In this document: positions 1 to 8,210 of the stretch, piece by piece
Layout: each line of letters begins with the position of its first letter
How positions within the stretch are numbered: the first letter of the stretch is position 1
DNA from: Desulfurococcaceae archaeon
GTDB lineage: Archaea; Thermoproteota; Thermoprotei_A; Sulfolobales; NBVN01
DNA length: 44,264 nucleotides
Reading direction: 5' to 3'
Assembly (NCBI GenBank): GCA_020833255.1
Contig: JAJHQR010000005.1
Coordinates: 1 to 44,264 of the forward strand
Program-made: the position numbers and the translations under genes
Notes under the pieces: generated by a model
What the model saw: only the letters and a program-made list of their open reading frames with translations
What the model was told of the DNA's origin: nothing
Database searches by the model: none

Positions 1-143
1 ATGAGGGAAGCCCTAGTGGGTGCAGAACCTTCGTCATGAATAGCTAGGAGCCGCTAGTATTGCAGGGAAGTGACACGTTAGTTATAGGTTCGCTCCCGCC
101 AAATCATATTTTGTTCGGAGGAGGTTCCCGGCGCGGAAATGTT

Positions 144-671
144 CTACAAACTCGCAGGCATCACGAGCCCTACTATGTAGGCCCTCGCGCCAACCCCTCT
201 CCTTAAGTTTTCGATTAAGCTTCTCTTTATGTCTGCGGCAGACTTAGTTGAGTTTATAGCTAGGGTGTTTCGACTTATGTGTGTGGATTTCCTGATTATT
301 ATTCTTCGATCATCACTTAACTCAAGTCTTGGATCACCTCTACCTACAATCAAGTCGTACTCACCTAACTCATCAACAAGCAATACTAGGATTACGGAGT
401 CCCTACTCCTTATGATCTGTTTTAATTCTTGGTTTAAGTCTGCTAACCCTTTATCAGCGCTAACCCCTATTATGCAGTCCCCTCTAGGCGTTAAGTAGTT
501 TTCTTTAGTTATTTCGAGCGTGGTCCTATGTGTTGCTCTGACGTTGGGGTGTCCTTTAAAACTTACTACGTCTAACCCGGCGAGGTGCTTAAGATCTGAA
601 AAAACCCTCACGTTATTCTGGCGGTTTATGAGTTCCTTCAATATACTTCCGGAGCTCTCCACTCCCCCCAC
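144..671 (-). CDS. DUF371 family conserved archaeal protein
   Basis: I recognise this as the archaeal DUF371 family from the block around residues 36-65 (FKGHPNVRATHRTTLEITKE, then TPRGDCIIGVSADKGL). Its function is unknown. The downstream gene order shows it is the last gene of the methylmalonyl-CoA mutase operon, and its 5' end overlaps the mutase stop by 34 nt. The start is uncertain: GTG at 671, GTG at 662 or TTG at 641 would all keep the conserved domain, which begins near residue 26. No membrane segment or signal peptide is visible. Confidence 0.8.
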   Translation of the reverse strand: MGGVESSGSILKELINRQNNVRVFSDLKHLAGLDVVSFKGHPNVRATHRTTLEITKENYLTPRGDCIIGVSADKGLADLNQELKQIIRSRDSVILVLLVDELGEYDLIVGRGDPRLELSDDRRIIIRKSTHISRNTLAINSTKSAADIKRSLIENLRRGVGARAYIVGLVMPASL

Positions 672-2317
672 ACTTCTCTCAAAGTCTTAGAGATCTCGCC
701 TAGCGTCGCTTTATGCTTCACCGCCTCGTAGATGTACGGGAATATATTCACGTCCTCCCTCTCAGCAGCTTTCCTGAGCTCGTTTAACGTGTCCCTAACC
801 TTCATAGAGTCTCTTTCCTTCCTTAGTTGCTCCAGCCTGAGTATGACCCTCTCCCTGACTTTAGGGTCTACCTTAAGAATCTTTATGTTCGGGGTTTCCT
901 CCTCCACGAGCGTGTTAACACCTATTATCGGTACCTCACCCCTCTCAACCCTTAACTGCCACTCATACGCTGCCCTAGCTATCTCCCTCTGCGGGTAACC
1001 TAACTCAATAGCTTTAATCATGCCTCCCAACCTATCGATCTCATCTATTATTTTCCACGCTCTCTCCTCTATCTGGTCGGTAAGCCATTCTATGTAGTAC
1101 GAACCTCCGAGAGGGTCTACAGTGTCGATGACTCCTGACTCGTAGAGCAGTACTTGCTGCACCCTAACAGAAAGCTTAACAGACTCCTCAGTAGGTAAAG
1201 ACAATGCCTCATCGTACGAGTTAACGTGCAGTGATTGCGTGCCTCCCAGAACCGCTGCCAGCGCCTGCAACGTAGTCCTAATCAAGTTAACCAGCGGTTG
1301 CTGAGCCGTGAGCAACACGCCGGCGGTCTGCGTGTGGAATCTGAGCATCATCGACCTAGGGTCTTTAGCGTTGAACCTATCCCTCATGATCTTAGCCCAC
1401 ATCCTCCTAGCAGCTCTAAACTTCGCTATCTGCTCGAATAAGTTGGTTCTAGCTGCGAAGAAGAAGGACAACTGACCGGCGAACTCGTCCACGTTCATCC
1501 CCCTCTCAAGAACCCAGTTAACGTACTCTATAGCGTCAGCTAGCGTGAAGGCTATCTCCATAGCCGGGGTCGCGCCAGCCTCCTCGAAATGATACCCTGA
1601 GATACTAATAGAGTTCCACTTAGGTATGTTCTTAGCAGCGTAGATTATAAGGTCCGTAGCATACCTCATAGAAGGTCTCGGCGGGTATATGTAGTTATTC
1701 CTGGCTATATACTCCTTCAGTATGTCGTTCTGGACAGTTCCCCTAAGCAAAGACCTACTTATGCCTCTAGACTCGGCGACGGCAACATACATTGACAATA
1801 TCTCGATAGCTGTGGCGTTTATGGTCATGGAGGTAGAGATCTTGTCCATAGGGATGTCCTGAAACACTAGATCCATCTCGTTAACTGACGGCATGGAAAC
1901 ACCGACCTTACCGACCTCATACCAAGCTAGCTTGTCGTCAGGGTCGAGACCTAACTGAGTTGGGAGGTCGAAAGCCATGCTAAGCCCTGTTTGACCGATA
2001 CTCAAGAGGTACTTATAGCGAGAGTTCGTGTCTTCAGCGGATCCAAACCCAGCGTACTGCCTTATAGTCCAGGCACGACCCCTATACATAGTCGGGTATA
2101 CTCCCCTAGTGAAGGGGTAAGCGCCCGGAAACCCTAACTTACTTAGGTAATCCCACCCAGCACCCTCCGTGTCCAGAGGCGTGTACAAACCCTTAATCTC
2201 CAACCCTTCCTCAGAAAGGAAACGAGGCTTCGCCTCAGGAGCTTTCTTAATCGTTGGCTGGAGAACCTCGTTAACCCACTCACTAAACTTCTCCCTAAGC
2301 TTCTCTAAGTCAGTCAT
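638..2317 (-). CDS. mcmA1: Methylmalonyl-CoA mutase, catalytic (large) subunit
   Basis: This is the adenosylcobalamin-dependent subunit that interconverts (R)-methylmalonyl-CoA and succinyl-CoA. Family hallmarks are PFTRGVYPTMYRGRAWTIRQ near residue 70, the QTGLSMAFDLPTQ segment, RFHTQTAGVLLTAQQP in the barrel, and SLPTEESVKLSVRVQQVL. At 559 residues it has the usual length of the split archaeal type, in which the B12-binding domain is a separate protein. Here that protein is the first gene of the same operon. The order is B12 subunit, epimerase, catalytic subunit, DUF371, with overlaps of a few bases that imply translational coupling. No MeaB/ArgK-type chaperone GTPase is visible in the window. 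Confidence 0.95.
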   Translation of the reverse strand: MTDLEKLREKFSEWVNEVLQPTIKKAPEAKPRFLSEEGLEIKGLYTPLDTEGAGWDYLSKLGFPGAYPFTRGVYPTMYRGRAWTIRQYAGFGSAEDTNSRYKYLLSIGQTGLSMAFDLPTQLGLDPDDKLAWYEVGKVGVSMPSVNEMDLVFQDIPMDKISTSMTINATAIEILSMYVAVAESRGISRSLLRGTVQNDILKEYIARNNYIYPPRPSMRYATDLIIYAAKNIPKWNSISISGYHFEEAGATPAMEIAFTLADAIEYVNWVLERGMNVDEFAGQLSFFFAARTNLFEQIAKFRAARRMWAKIMRDRFNAKDPRSMMLRFHTQTAGVLLTAQQPLVNLIRTTLQALAAVLGGTQSLHVNSYDEALSLPTEESVKLSVRVQQVLLYESGVIDTVDPLGGSYYIEWLTDQIEERAWKIIDEIDRLGGMIKAIELGYPQREIARAAYEWQLRVERGEVPIIGVNTLVEEETPNIKILKVDPKVRERVILRLEQLRKERDSMKVRDTLNELRKAAEREDVNIFPYIYEAVKHKATLGEISKTLREVWGEWRAPEVY

Positions 2318-2721
2318 TCACGCCCCACCCTCTCAACCAACTCAAGCAAAACCCCGCCGGTCGACTTCGGGTGAACGAAGTTTATCTTCCTAGAACCCTT
2401 AGAAACCAGCCTCGCCTTATCGTAGACCAGCACAGCACCCCTACTCTTAAGAATCTCAGTAGACCTATCCACGTCATCAACCCTTATCGCTATGTGGTGT
2501 ATTCCCTCACCCCTCTTCTCAATGAACTTGCTTATAGCCGAGTCTTGAGTAGTTCCCTGAAGTAACTCTATGTACGTCTCGCCAACCCTAAACATAGCTA
2601 CCCTAACATTCTCCTCAGGAACTTCCTCAATATCCTCGAGCTCAAGCCCTAACACGTCCTTATAGAACTTCACGGCCTCATCCAAGTTCTTTACAGCAAT
2701 ACCTATATGATCTATCCTCAC
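2314..2721 (-). CDS. mce: Methylmalonyl-CoA epimerase
   Basis: A 135-residue vicinal-oxygen-chelate (glyoxalase-fold) protein that epimerises (S)- to (R)-methylmalonyl-CoA, supplying the mutase encoded next to it. It starts with [18 protein letters not shown], and has [10 protein letters not shown] in the middle and [16 protein letters not shown] at the C-terminus, placing the metal-binding His and Glu residues where the family has them. It starts at GTG 2721, overlapping the stop of the B12 subunit by 4 nt, and its own stop overlaps the mutase ATG by 4 nt. Confidence 0.95.
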   Translation of the reverse strand: MRIDHIGIAVKNLDEAVKFYKDVLGLELEDIEEVPEENVRVAMFRVGETYIELLQGTTQDSAISKFIEKRGEGIHHIAIRVDDVDRSTEILKSRGAVLVYDKARLVSKGSRKINFVHPKSTGGVLLELVERVGRE

Positions 2722-3155
2722 GTACCACTCACCTCACACGCTCTCTCAAAAACCTCAGCCACCTTCTTAAGCGGTGTCCCCGGTGTGAGGACCTCGAAAA
2801 CCCCTAGCTTCTTCAGCTCCCCTACGTCCTCAGGAGGTATTATCCCTCCAACTATGACCGGTATGTTAACTCCTCGCTCCCTCAACAACTTAAGCAAGTC
2901 ATTAACGAGTTCTAGGTGTGAGCCGGAAAGTATGGAGACACCTATCGCGGCAACGTCCTCCTCCACAGCCGCTTCAGCCACGTCTTCAGGGGTTTTATGC
3001 ACGCCTAGATACACTACCTCAAACCCGGCGTCCCTTAAAGCTCTAGCAATGACCTTAGCGCCGCGGTCATGCCCGTCTAAACCGAGTTTAGAGACCAGAA
3101 CCTTCCTCCTAACACTCTTGGTTTGGGTTACGGCTTCAGACACCGATAAGGACAC
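2718..3155 (-). CDS. mcmA2: Methylmalonyl-CoA mutase, B12-binding (small) subunit
   Basis: A 145-residue cobalamin-binding domain with the DGHDRG motif (residues 27-32) that supplies the lower axial His, followed by the GxS segment GVSILSGSH and the GG segment [11 protein letters not shown]. It forms the holoenzyme with the catalytic subunit downstream. It is the first gene of the operon. TATA-like sequences lie at about 3163-3173 and 3183-3191. GTG 3155 and the in-frame GTG 3143 are both possible starts, and the choice only affects four N-terminal residues. Confidence 0.95.
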   Translation of the reverse strand: MSLSVSEAVTQTKSVRRKVLVSKLGLDGHDRGAKVIARALRDAGFEVVYLGVHKTPEDVAEAAVEEDVAAIGVSILSGSHLELVNDLLKLLRERGVNIPVIVGGIIPPEDVGELKKLGVFEVLTPGTPLKKVAEVFERACEVSGT

Positions 3156-3233
3156 GTGACCCCCCTATATAATTAGCGACATAATCCTAATAAGAATTAG
3201 CGTTCGAGTTATGAAGACTTGACAAACCATACG

Positions 3234-4403
3234 TCAGAGGTCTTTGCTCACCATACAACATATGAAGAAACCCTCAGTGAGGTGTTTATGCGGGTGTAAA
3301 CGCATAAAGTAGCTGTGATGCTCGTAGGGCTCATAACCTTCTGAAGCCCATTGAATAGGCCTGTAAAACCTGACCTTCTCGGAAATCGTGTTAGCTACTT
3401 CCTCACCCTCCTCCGGCATCAGAGAGCAGGTTGAGTAGACCACTGTCTTACCTAATGATACGGACTTACTAATTAATTCTTTCTGCACGGCGGAGTAATA
3501 CCTTATTTTAGACTCCGTTAAGGTTATTTTAAGACCGGGGTCTTTAGATACAGCACCGCTATTACTGCACGGCGCGTCTAAGAGAACCTTATCGAAAACC
3601 TTCCTTAACTGTGTACTCCTTGAGTCGTTAACGATTACGTAGACCCTGCTTAAGTCAACCCCAAGCTTCCCTAATAGTTGACGCCCCAGCAAAGACCTCT
3701 TATAGCTTATGTCTACGGCAACGACTCTTGCCTTATTATCTGACAACATCATTATTAAGGAGGTCTTCATCCCCGGCGCGAAAGCCATGTCTAGAACGTC
3801 ATCTCCTGGTTGAGGGTTCAGCGCTTCCACGACCGCTACCGACGCTTTATCCTGCAATATTAACTCATAGTTTTTCACGGCGCTGAGGAGTCTGACCGGC
3901 TTAGGACTCTTGATTATCTGAAGTAAGTAAGGGTAGTTAGAGTCAACAACGTAATCAACGCCCTCACTACTCAAAGACCTCAAAACCTTCTCTTCAGAAG
4001 CTTTCAGGGTGTTGATCCTAGCCCATAAAACCCTCTTACTAAGAGATGTGAGGAGTTCACGCACCTCACCACCAACCAGACTAGAGAGTTTCTCGTAAAA
4101 CCAGCGACTAACGCCGTACCTACACCATTCGGGAAGACCCTCCTCGCTCACACCCCCCTCAACCCACGCTCTAGCATAACTGCTATAGCTCCTGCCAACC
4201 CCTAAGAAACACTTCACTTTAATGTAGTCAGAAATAAAATCCCTTGCCGCGTTGTATAGGGCCTCCCTCTCAGCCAAGCTCAGCTTACAGACACCCTTAC
4301 AAGCTCTCTTAAACGCTACGTCAACAGAGACCCTGTAGTTAACGACGTTGTAAAGAACTCTTGAAAGAACTTTAACTACTAAACGCTTACTAAGACCCTG
4401 CAA
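3234..4403 (-). CDS. NOL1/NOP2/Sun-family RNA m5C methyltransferase
   Basis: A class I SAM-dependent RNA cytosine-C5 methyltransferase. The SAM loop is LDMAFAPGMKTSL (about residues 203-215), the DAPCSNSG motif (about residue 273) carries the release Cys, and YSTCSLMPEEGE carries the nucleophilic Cys. The first 130 residues resemble the helical N-terminal domain of RsmB-type enzymes. The C-terminus (GFFICCMVSK) is typical. At 389 residues it is longer than the second family member at 22059. The start is TTG 4403. Whether the target is rRNA or tRNA cannot be told from the sequence. Confidence 0.9.
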   Translation of the reverse strand: MQGLSKRLVVKVLSRVLYNVVNYRVSVDVAFKRACKGVCKLSLAEREALYNAARDFISDYIKVKCFLGVGRSYSSYARAWVEGGVSEEGLPEWCRYGVSRWFYEKLSSLVGGEVRELLTSLSKRVLWARINTLKASEEKVLRSLSSEGVDYVVDSNYPYLLQIIKSPKPVRLLSAVKNYELILQDKASVAVVEALNPQPGDDVLDMAFAPGMKTSLIMMLSDNKARVVAVDISYKRSLLGRQLLGKLGVDLSRVYVIVNDSRSTQLRKVFDKVLLDAPCSNSGAVSKDPGLKITLTESKIRYYSAVQKELISKSVSLGKTVVYSTCSLMPEEGEEVANTISEKVRFYRPIQWASEGYEPYEHHSYFMRLHPHKHLTEGFFICCMVSKDL

Positions 4404-4512
4404 ACCGTCGCGCTCCGCGGCCGGAATCCCTGACCACTCCCTACAAAGTATTAACGGGCGCCGTTATGAATTCACTACACAAACCACTTAAGAGGTAGCT
4501 AAGTCGTGAGAG

Positions 4513-4573
4513 AATTTCTCAGTTCGTCGCGAGATCCTCACCCCTCAGTCTGGAGCGGCTACATCATCAAATT
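4513..4573 (-). ncRNA. Box C/D guide sRNA
   Basis: Read on the minus strand, this 61-nt element has every part of an archaeal C/D sRNA. There is a 5-bp terminal stem (AATTT at 4573-4569 with AAATT at 4517-4513). Box C is TTGATGA, or ATGATGT in a shifted register. Box D' is CTGA (4548-4545) and C' is TGAGGA (4540-4535) after a 4-nt gap. A 12-nt spacer follows, then D (CTGA, 4522-4519). A TATA-like TTAAGTTAATAA centred near 4598 would start transcription at about 4572. The D guide can pair over 10 nt with the 23S rRNA in this window and would direct 2'-O-methylation of the U at 24072 (about E. coli 2460). I found no target for the D' guide. Confidence 0.7.
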
Positions 4574-4618
4574 ACATCATCACTACAAACCTTATTAACT
4601 TAAGCTTCCTCAAACAGA

Positions 4619-5110
4619 TTACGCGGTCTCAGCATATCTCTTAGCTTTCTTGTAAGTGCCTGTGGTTCTCTCCGGGAATACCTGAGTTAAGAGTTCCTTC
4701 CTCTCTAAGTACGCTAAGGCAAGCAACACGCCCCACCTATAGTGATTCCTAACCCTGATCACCGCCTTCGAGGTTTTCTCGTTAAAGTATAGGACTCTCG
4801 GAGACGCCTCCGAGTACCCTCTCCTCCCGTATAACTCTATGAAGGCCTCGTCAATACGTTTCTGCAACTCATTAACGCTGATATTGCTTGAGCTAATCAG
4901 CCTCACAACCAAATACCTGTTCTTGTACTTCCTACGCTTCTCAATACTCTTAACGACGTGTCTCAAAACTTTCGAATTCAGGTTGCCTAGCACGTACCTA
5001 ATCTCACGCCGGAACATAATTAATTGAAGTAAAGCTATCACAGCGAGAATTAAAGCTACTGAAGCTACTACTAGGTAGACAGCCTCAAGCAACCCAGTCA
5101 AAACCAGCAC
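4619..5110 (-). CDS. rnp2: RNase P protein component 2 (Pop5) with N-terminal membrane segment
   Basis: A protein subunit of archaeal RNase P, which matures tRNA 5' ends. The Pop5 fold starts near residue 58 (KRRKYKNRYLVVRLIS) and includes the FIELYGRRGYSEASPRVLYF and VIRVRNHYRWGVLLAL segments. It follows the Rpp30 gene with a 26-nt overlap; Pop5 and Rpp30 form a known complex. The odd point is about 55 extra N-terminal residues, with a strongly hydrophobic stretch at residues 7-31 that reads as one transmembrane helix. The listed start is GTG 5110. Starting at the internal Met in the MFRREIRY segment would remove the helix, but no good ribosome-binding site marks either start. Confidence 0.88.
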   Translation of the reverse strand: MLVLTGLLEAVYLVVASVALILAVIALLQLIMFRREIRYVLGNLNSKVLRHVVKSIEKRRKYKNRYLVVRLISSSNISVNELQKRIDEAFIELYGRRGYSEASPRVLYFNEKTSKAVIRVRNHYRWGVLLALAYLERKELLTQVFPERTTGTYKKAKRYAETA

Positions 5111-5702
5111 CTCTAAGGATGGATACGGGGTTCGTGGTGAGTGCTGAGAGAGCCTTAACCTCGGAAAGACCTAACTCCAGTAGGAGAGCGTAGTATACGA
5201 TCGGGTGGTGTACCTCGTTCAGGTTACGCGCCCCACTACCTAAAGCTATGGTAATCCGGCTCCTCTCGTAAAAACTCAGCAGCACGCGGAGACCTGAGAG
5301 ATCCCTCCCAGAAGATATTAAGTCTAGGACTTCCGACGCGTTAATTATCACCGGCACTCCCACGTTAACTAACTTCACGTAACTCTTCCTAAACTTGCTA
5401 TCAGTCAGTAACCTGCCCCCCACCTCCACAGCGTTTAAGACTTTCAATACCCGGTTACTTAACTTCAGTTCATCAGGTGTTCTAGCTGAGAGCACCTTAA
5501 GCGACTTACTCTTAATTGCTTGAGGAACTTCATCGTAGCTCACGATAGTGCACGGAATTAGCTTAACATCACTTAACGTTCTGAAGTCAGGTATGTCTCG
5601 CAGGACTATGACGGAGTACGCGTAATTACTAGCTTTCTCAACTAATTGATTAAGTAGTGAGGGAGGGGTCTTATTGCTGACGTCTACGTACTTAAACCGC
5701 AT
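5085..5702 (-). CDS. rnp3: RNase P protein component 3 (Rpp30)
   Basis: A PHP-like TIM-barrel subunit of RNase P, 205 residues. Family signs are the early KYVDVS strand, the IINASEVLDLI segment and the C-terminal ALSALTTNPVSILRGAG helix. It overlaps the preceding COG1325 gene by 19 nt and Pop5 by 26 nt. This order (L15e, COG1325, Rpp30, Pop5) follows the archaeal superoperon that links ribosome, exosome and RNase P genes. Confidence 0.93.
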   Translation of the reverse strand: MRFKYVDVSNKTPPSLLNQLVEKASNYAYSVIVLRDIPDFRTLSDVKLIPCTIVSYDEVPQAIKSKSLKVLSARTPDELKLSNRVLKVLNAVEVGGRLLTDSKFRKSYVKLVNVGVPVIINASEVLDLISSGRDLSGLRVLLSFYERSRITIALGSGARNLNEVHHPIVYYALLLELGLSEVKALSALTTNPVSILRGAGFDWVA

Positions 5703-6154
5703 TCCTCAAACACCTTAATCACGTAATCACTTAAATCTCTCAGACTCTTAACCCCCACTACCGTCGCTGACACCCTGATCACGTCATCCCCGTCCATCAA
5801 CATGATATTACCTAGGAAAGCGTCTTGCTTGCTGAGCCTCAAGTATATTAAGGAGTTTTTAGAGCCTACACGCCTGTGTAAAGTGGCGACGAAGACTGAT
5901 CTATCCGTTGAATTCAGAGAGCATAAGATGTGCTTGAGCGCGTACTCACTATCTCCCTTGTCCCTCAACCTCGCGGTGATCAGGGTTATCGGGTTCCCGT
6001 AATGCCCCTGCACTACCTGCTCCTCGATTAAAGCCTTCTCCCTCAGCTGCGTTGGCAGAACGTTCAAGACCGCGTGCTTCACCTTACTTAAGTCTTCAGT
6101 ACTATGTGAGAAAACACTTAAAACTAAGTTACTCACTACGTATTTCCTGCTCAT
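5684..6154 (-). CDS. COG1325 RNA-binding (predicted exosome-associated) protein
   Basis: A 156-residue protein of the archaeal COG1325 family, often described as a predicted exosome subunit or RNA-binding domain. The recognisable part is GHYGNPITLITARLRDKGD..ALKHIL, then SLIYLRLSKQDAFLG. It sits between L15e (2 nt upstream) and Rpp30 (overlapping), the place this family usually takes. The molecular role is not established and is inferred from context only. Confidence 0.8.
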   Translation of the reverse strand: MSRKYVVSNLVLSVFSHSTEDLSKVKHAVLNVLPTQLREKALIEEQVVQGHYGNPITLITARLRDKGDSEYALKHILCSLNSTDRSVFVATLHRRVGSKNSLIYLRLSKQDAFLGNIMLMDGDDVIRVSATVVGVKSLRDLSDYVIKVFEECGLST

Positions 6155-6156
6155 GA

Positions 6157-6828
6157 TTACTTCTCAAGACCTAACTCCTTGGCTTTATCCTGCGGTAATA
6201 TTAGTCTCGCACCTCTCGATGCCTCGTGCCTCTTCCTCAACTCCCTCTCCTTCGCTTTCTTCTTCCACTTCCAGTGGTGAGTTCCTCTAACCCCTCTGTT
6301 CCCTAGAAGACCCCTCATCCTCCTCCCGGCCATGGTCTTGCCTCTGAAAACCCTGCCTCTCTGGGAAGGAGACGTCACCCAGTTTATGTCGGGGTCTGAC
6401 TTTATCGACGGGTGGTTGGGGTCTACTAATATCACCTCGAAATACTCGTAGATTCCGTCGTCACCAACCCAGTAAGAACCGAGGACCTCCAAGTTGCGGA
6501 ATTTCCTGGCGGCCTTCTCCTCAGCGATTAATTGCTGAGGCTTCTCCGGGGCGTAACCGTAGACACCCATCCTCTTAGGTCTGCGCCCTGAATTAGGTCT
6601 AGGCTTACTTAAGCCGCCTTTCTTAACCCTAACCCTCGCCACGACAAAACCTTGCTTAGCTTCATAACCTATCGCTCTAGCTCTGTCAAGCCTCGTTGGT
6701 TTATCAACCCTGACTACTGTGGGGGCTCTCCTCCACTCTATGTATCGCTCTCTCATCAATTCCTTCATAGCGGCGGAGTCGAGATTCTTCCACGCCTCCG
6801 CTATGTAGCTATACACTGATCTCGCCAT
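6157..6828 (-). CDS. rpl15e: 50S ribosomal protein L15e
   Basis: A large-subunit ribosomal protein shared by archaea and eukaryotes. It is recognised from [14 protein letters not shown], the [22 protein letters not shown] segment split around residue 80, and [22 protein letters not shown] near the end. I place the start at ATG 6828 because it is preceded by GTGAGGAG at the right spacing and a TTTAAA box lies about 45 nt upstream. A longer frame to TTG 6861 exists but would add 11 residues that the family lacks. This is the first gene of the operon that continues into COG1325, Rpp30 and Pop5. Confidence 0.95.
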   Translation of the reverse strand: MARSVYSYIAEAWKNLDSAAMKELMRERYIEWRRAPTVVRVDKPTRLDRARAIGYEAKQGFVVARVRVKKGGLSKPRPNSGRRPKRMGVYGYAPEKPQQLIAEEKAARKFRNLEVLGSYWVGDDGIYEYFEVILVDPNHPSIKSDPDINWVTSPSQRGRVFRGKTMAGRRMRGLLGNRGVRGTHHWKWKKKAKERELRKRHEASRGARLILPQDKAKELGLEK

Positions 6829-6895
6829 CCTACTCCTCACTTCCTTCAAATAATGTTTCAAGGGTTTAAAAGACCTTAAACGAGGGGGACACGCA

Positions 6896-8125
6896 CTATC
6901 TGGTCGAGACCACCTTGACTACGTCGTTATTCTGTAACTCGTAAGTACTCCCAACCCTCTTGTTTTCCCTAGCTAGTATGGCGTAGAGGAATCCCTTACC
7001 TAAGTCCGTGTGAATCAGGTAAGCAAGTTCCTGCGCTGTAGTACCCTTCCTGACTAAGTACGCGTCGGGGAGAACGTTACCACTACTATCGGTGAACCTA
7101 TGCTGGTCCTCAACAGGGTAGACCACGATATAGTTTAAGACTTCGAAGACCGCGGCATTCAACGCTTGCTGAACGCCGGTCCCGCCGAACCTCCTCATGA
7201 AGTCCCTTATCTTGTCTAGAACTAACTTCTGCTTCGGGTTCAGCTTACTCTCATCAATTATCGTGAAGTCTTGGTCCCCGGGGAGGTACTTAATCAACCC
7301 CGTCTTAGAGGCTTTCCTCAGAGCTAACTCGTAAACAGAGCTAGCGGGTATGAAGACCCTGTTCCTCAAAGCCTTAACCACGCGATCGATGTTGTCTAGA
7401 GCCTCAGGCAAGTCTGCTTTATTGCCTACTATTATTGTAGGCTTAGCTACCTCACGCAATTTAATCACGAAGCTCCTCAACTCCTCCTCCCTCCACGAGC
7501 TAGGCTTAGTTAACTCAAGATTACTTAATTTCAGAGCCGCCACCACGTGCTCACGCCTTATCGAAAGCCCTGAGACCCTCTTAGTCAACGCATCCACTAC
7601 CTGATCCCAGGGCAGGTTATCGAGACCTCTAGCAAACCTGATCCAGTCCCTACTTATTATCCCGTAAAACCACTCATTAACCTCGTTCTCAATACTTAAC
7701 ACTTCTTCCACAGGGTCGTAAGTGCCGGGAGGGACGGGTCTCCCCTCCTCATCAGTAGACCCGGAAATATCCACCACGTGGATTAAAACGTCGGCCTGTC
7801 TTAAGTCGTCCATGAACTTATTCCCTAAACCCCTGCCCTTATGCGAATCCTTTATGAGTCCGGCAACATCCATTAACTTCACCGGTATCATTCTCACACC
7901 GTTTAAACAGATGGAGTTTCTGGCATCACATTTAGGCAGTCCTAGCTCGGTGTGAACACACTTAGTTCTCACGTAAGCTATCCCCACGTTAGGTTCTATA
8001 GTCACGAAAGGCCTGTTCTCTATCTTAACCTCGATTAAAGTAGCTGCGGCGAAGAATGTAGACTTACCGACGTTGGTCTTACCTATAACCCCTATGAGGG
8101 GAGGGGTTGGCGGCAACTGAAGCAC
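6896..8125 (-). CDS. OBG/YchF-type translation-associated GTPase with TGS domain
   Basis: A P-loop GTPase of the OBG family. G1 is [14 protein letters not shown] (residues 12-25), G3 is [21 protein letters not shown] and G4 is [10 protein letters not shown] (about residue 237). The C-terminal 70 residues form a TGS domain ([25 protein letters not shown]). At 409 residues it matches the archaeal YchF-like group, which acts on the ribosome. The start is GTG 8125 or the in-frame TTG 8116; the second has better spacing to GTGAGGTG. Two tandem TATA-containing repeats lie just upstream. Confidence 0.9.
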   Translation of the reverse strand: MLQLPPTPPLIGVIGKTNVGKSTFFAAATLIEVKIENRPFVTIEPNVGIAYVRTKCVHTELGLPKCDARNSICLNGVRMIPVKLMDVAGLIKDSHKGRGLGNKFMDDLRQADVLIHVVDISGSTDEEGRPVPPGTYDPVEEVLSIENEVNEWFYGIISRDWIRFARGLDNLPWDQVVDALTKRVSGLSIRREHVVAALKLSNLELTKPSSWREEELRSFVIKLREVAKPTIIVGNKADLPEALDNIDRVVKALRNRVFIPASSVYELALRKASKTGLIKYLPGDQDFTIIDESKLNPKQKLVLDKIRDFMRRFGGTGVQQALNAAVFEVLNYIVVYPVEDQHRFTDSSGNVLPDAYLVRKGTTAQELAYLIHTDLGKGFLYAILARENKRVGSTYELQNNDVVKVVSTR

Positions 8126-8137
8126 CTCACTAAGAAG

Positions 8138-8170
8138 TAATATCTACAACACCTAATATCTGCAACTACC
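8138..8170. repeat. Imperfect 16-nt tandem repeat ahead of the GTPase gene
   Basis: The unit TAATATCTACAACACC (8138-8153) is followed directly by TAATATCTGCAACTACC (8154-8170). On the minus strand each copy carries GATATTA. It lies in the promoter region of the gene starting at 8125, so it could be a duplicated promoter element or a regulator site. Only the repeat itself is seen. Confidence 0.6.
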
Positions 8171-8210
8171 TAACGCGGGGTGGGACCTAGAGCTTCAGGG
8201 CAGTTCTTAA

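Noticed and set aside
1-39. Short plus-strand frame starting ATGAGGGAAGCC and ending TGA at the window edge
   Set aside because: Twelve codons without recognisable similarity. It could be the end of a gene or of an insertion element, but nothing in the window supports this.
6829-6861. Eleven-residue N-terminal extension of L15e
   Set aside because: The TTG start at 6861 lacks a ribosome-binding site, while ATG 6828 has GTGAGGAG and matches the family N-terminus.
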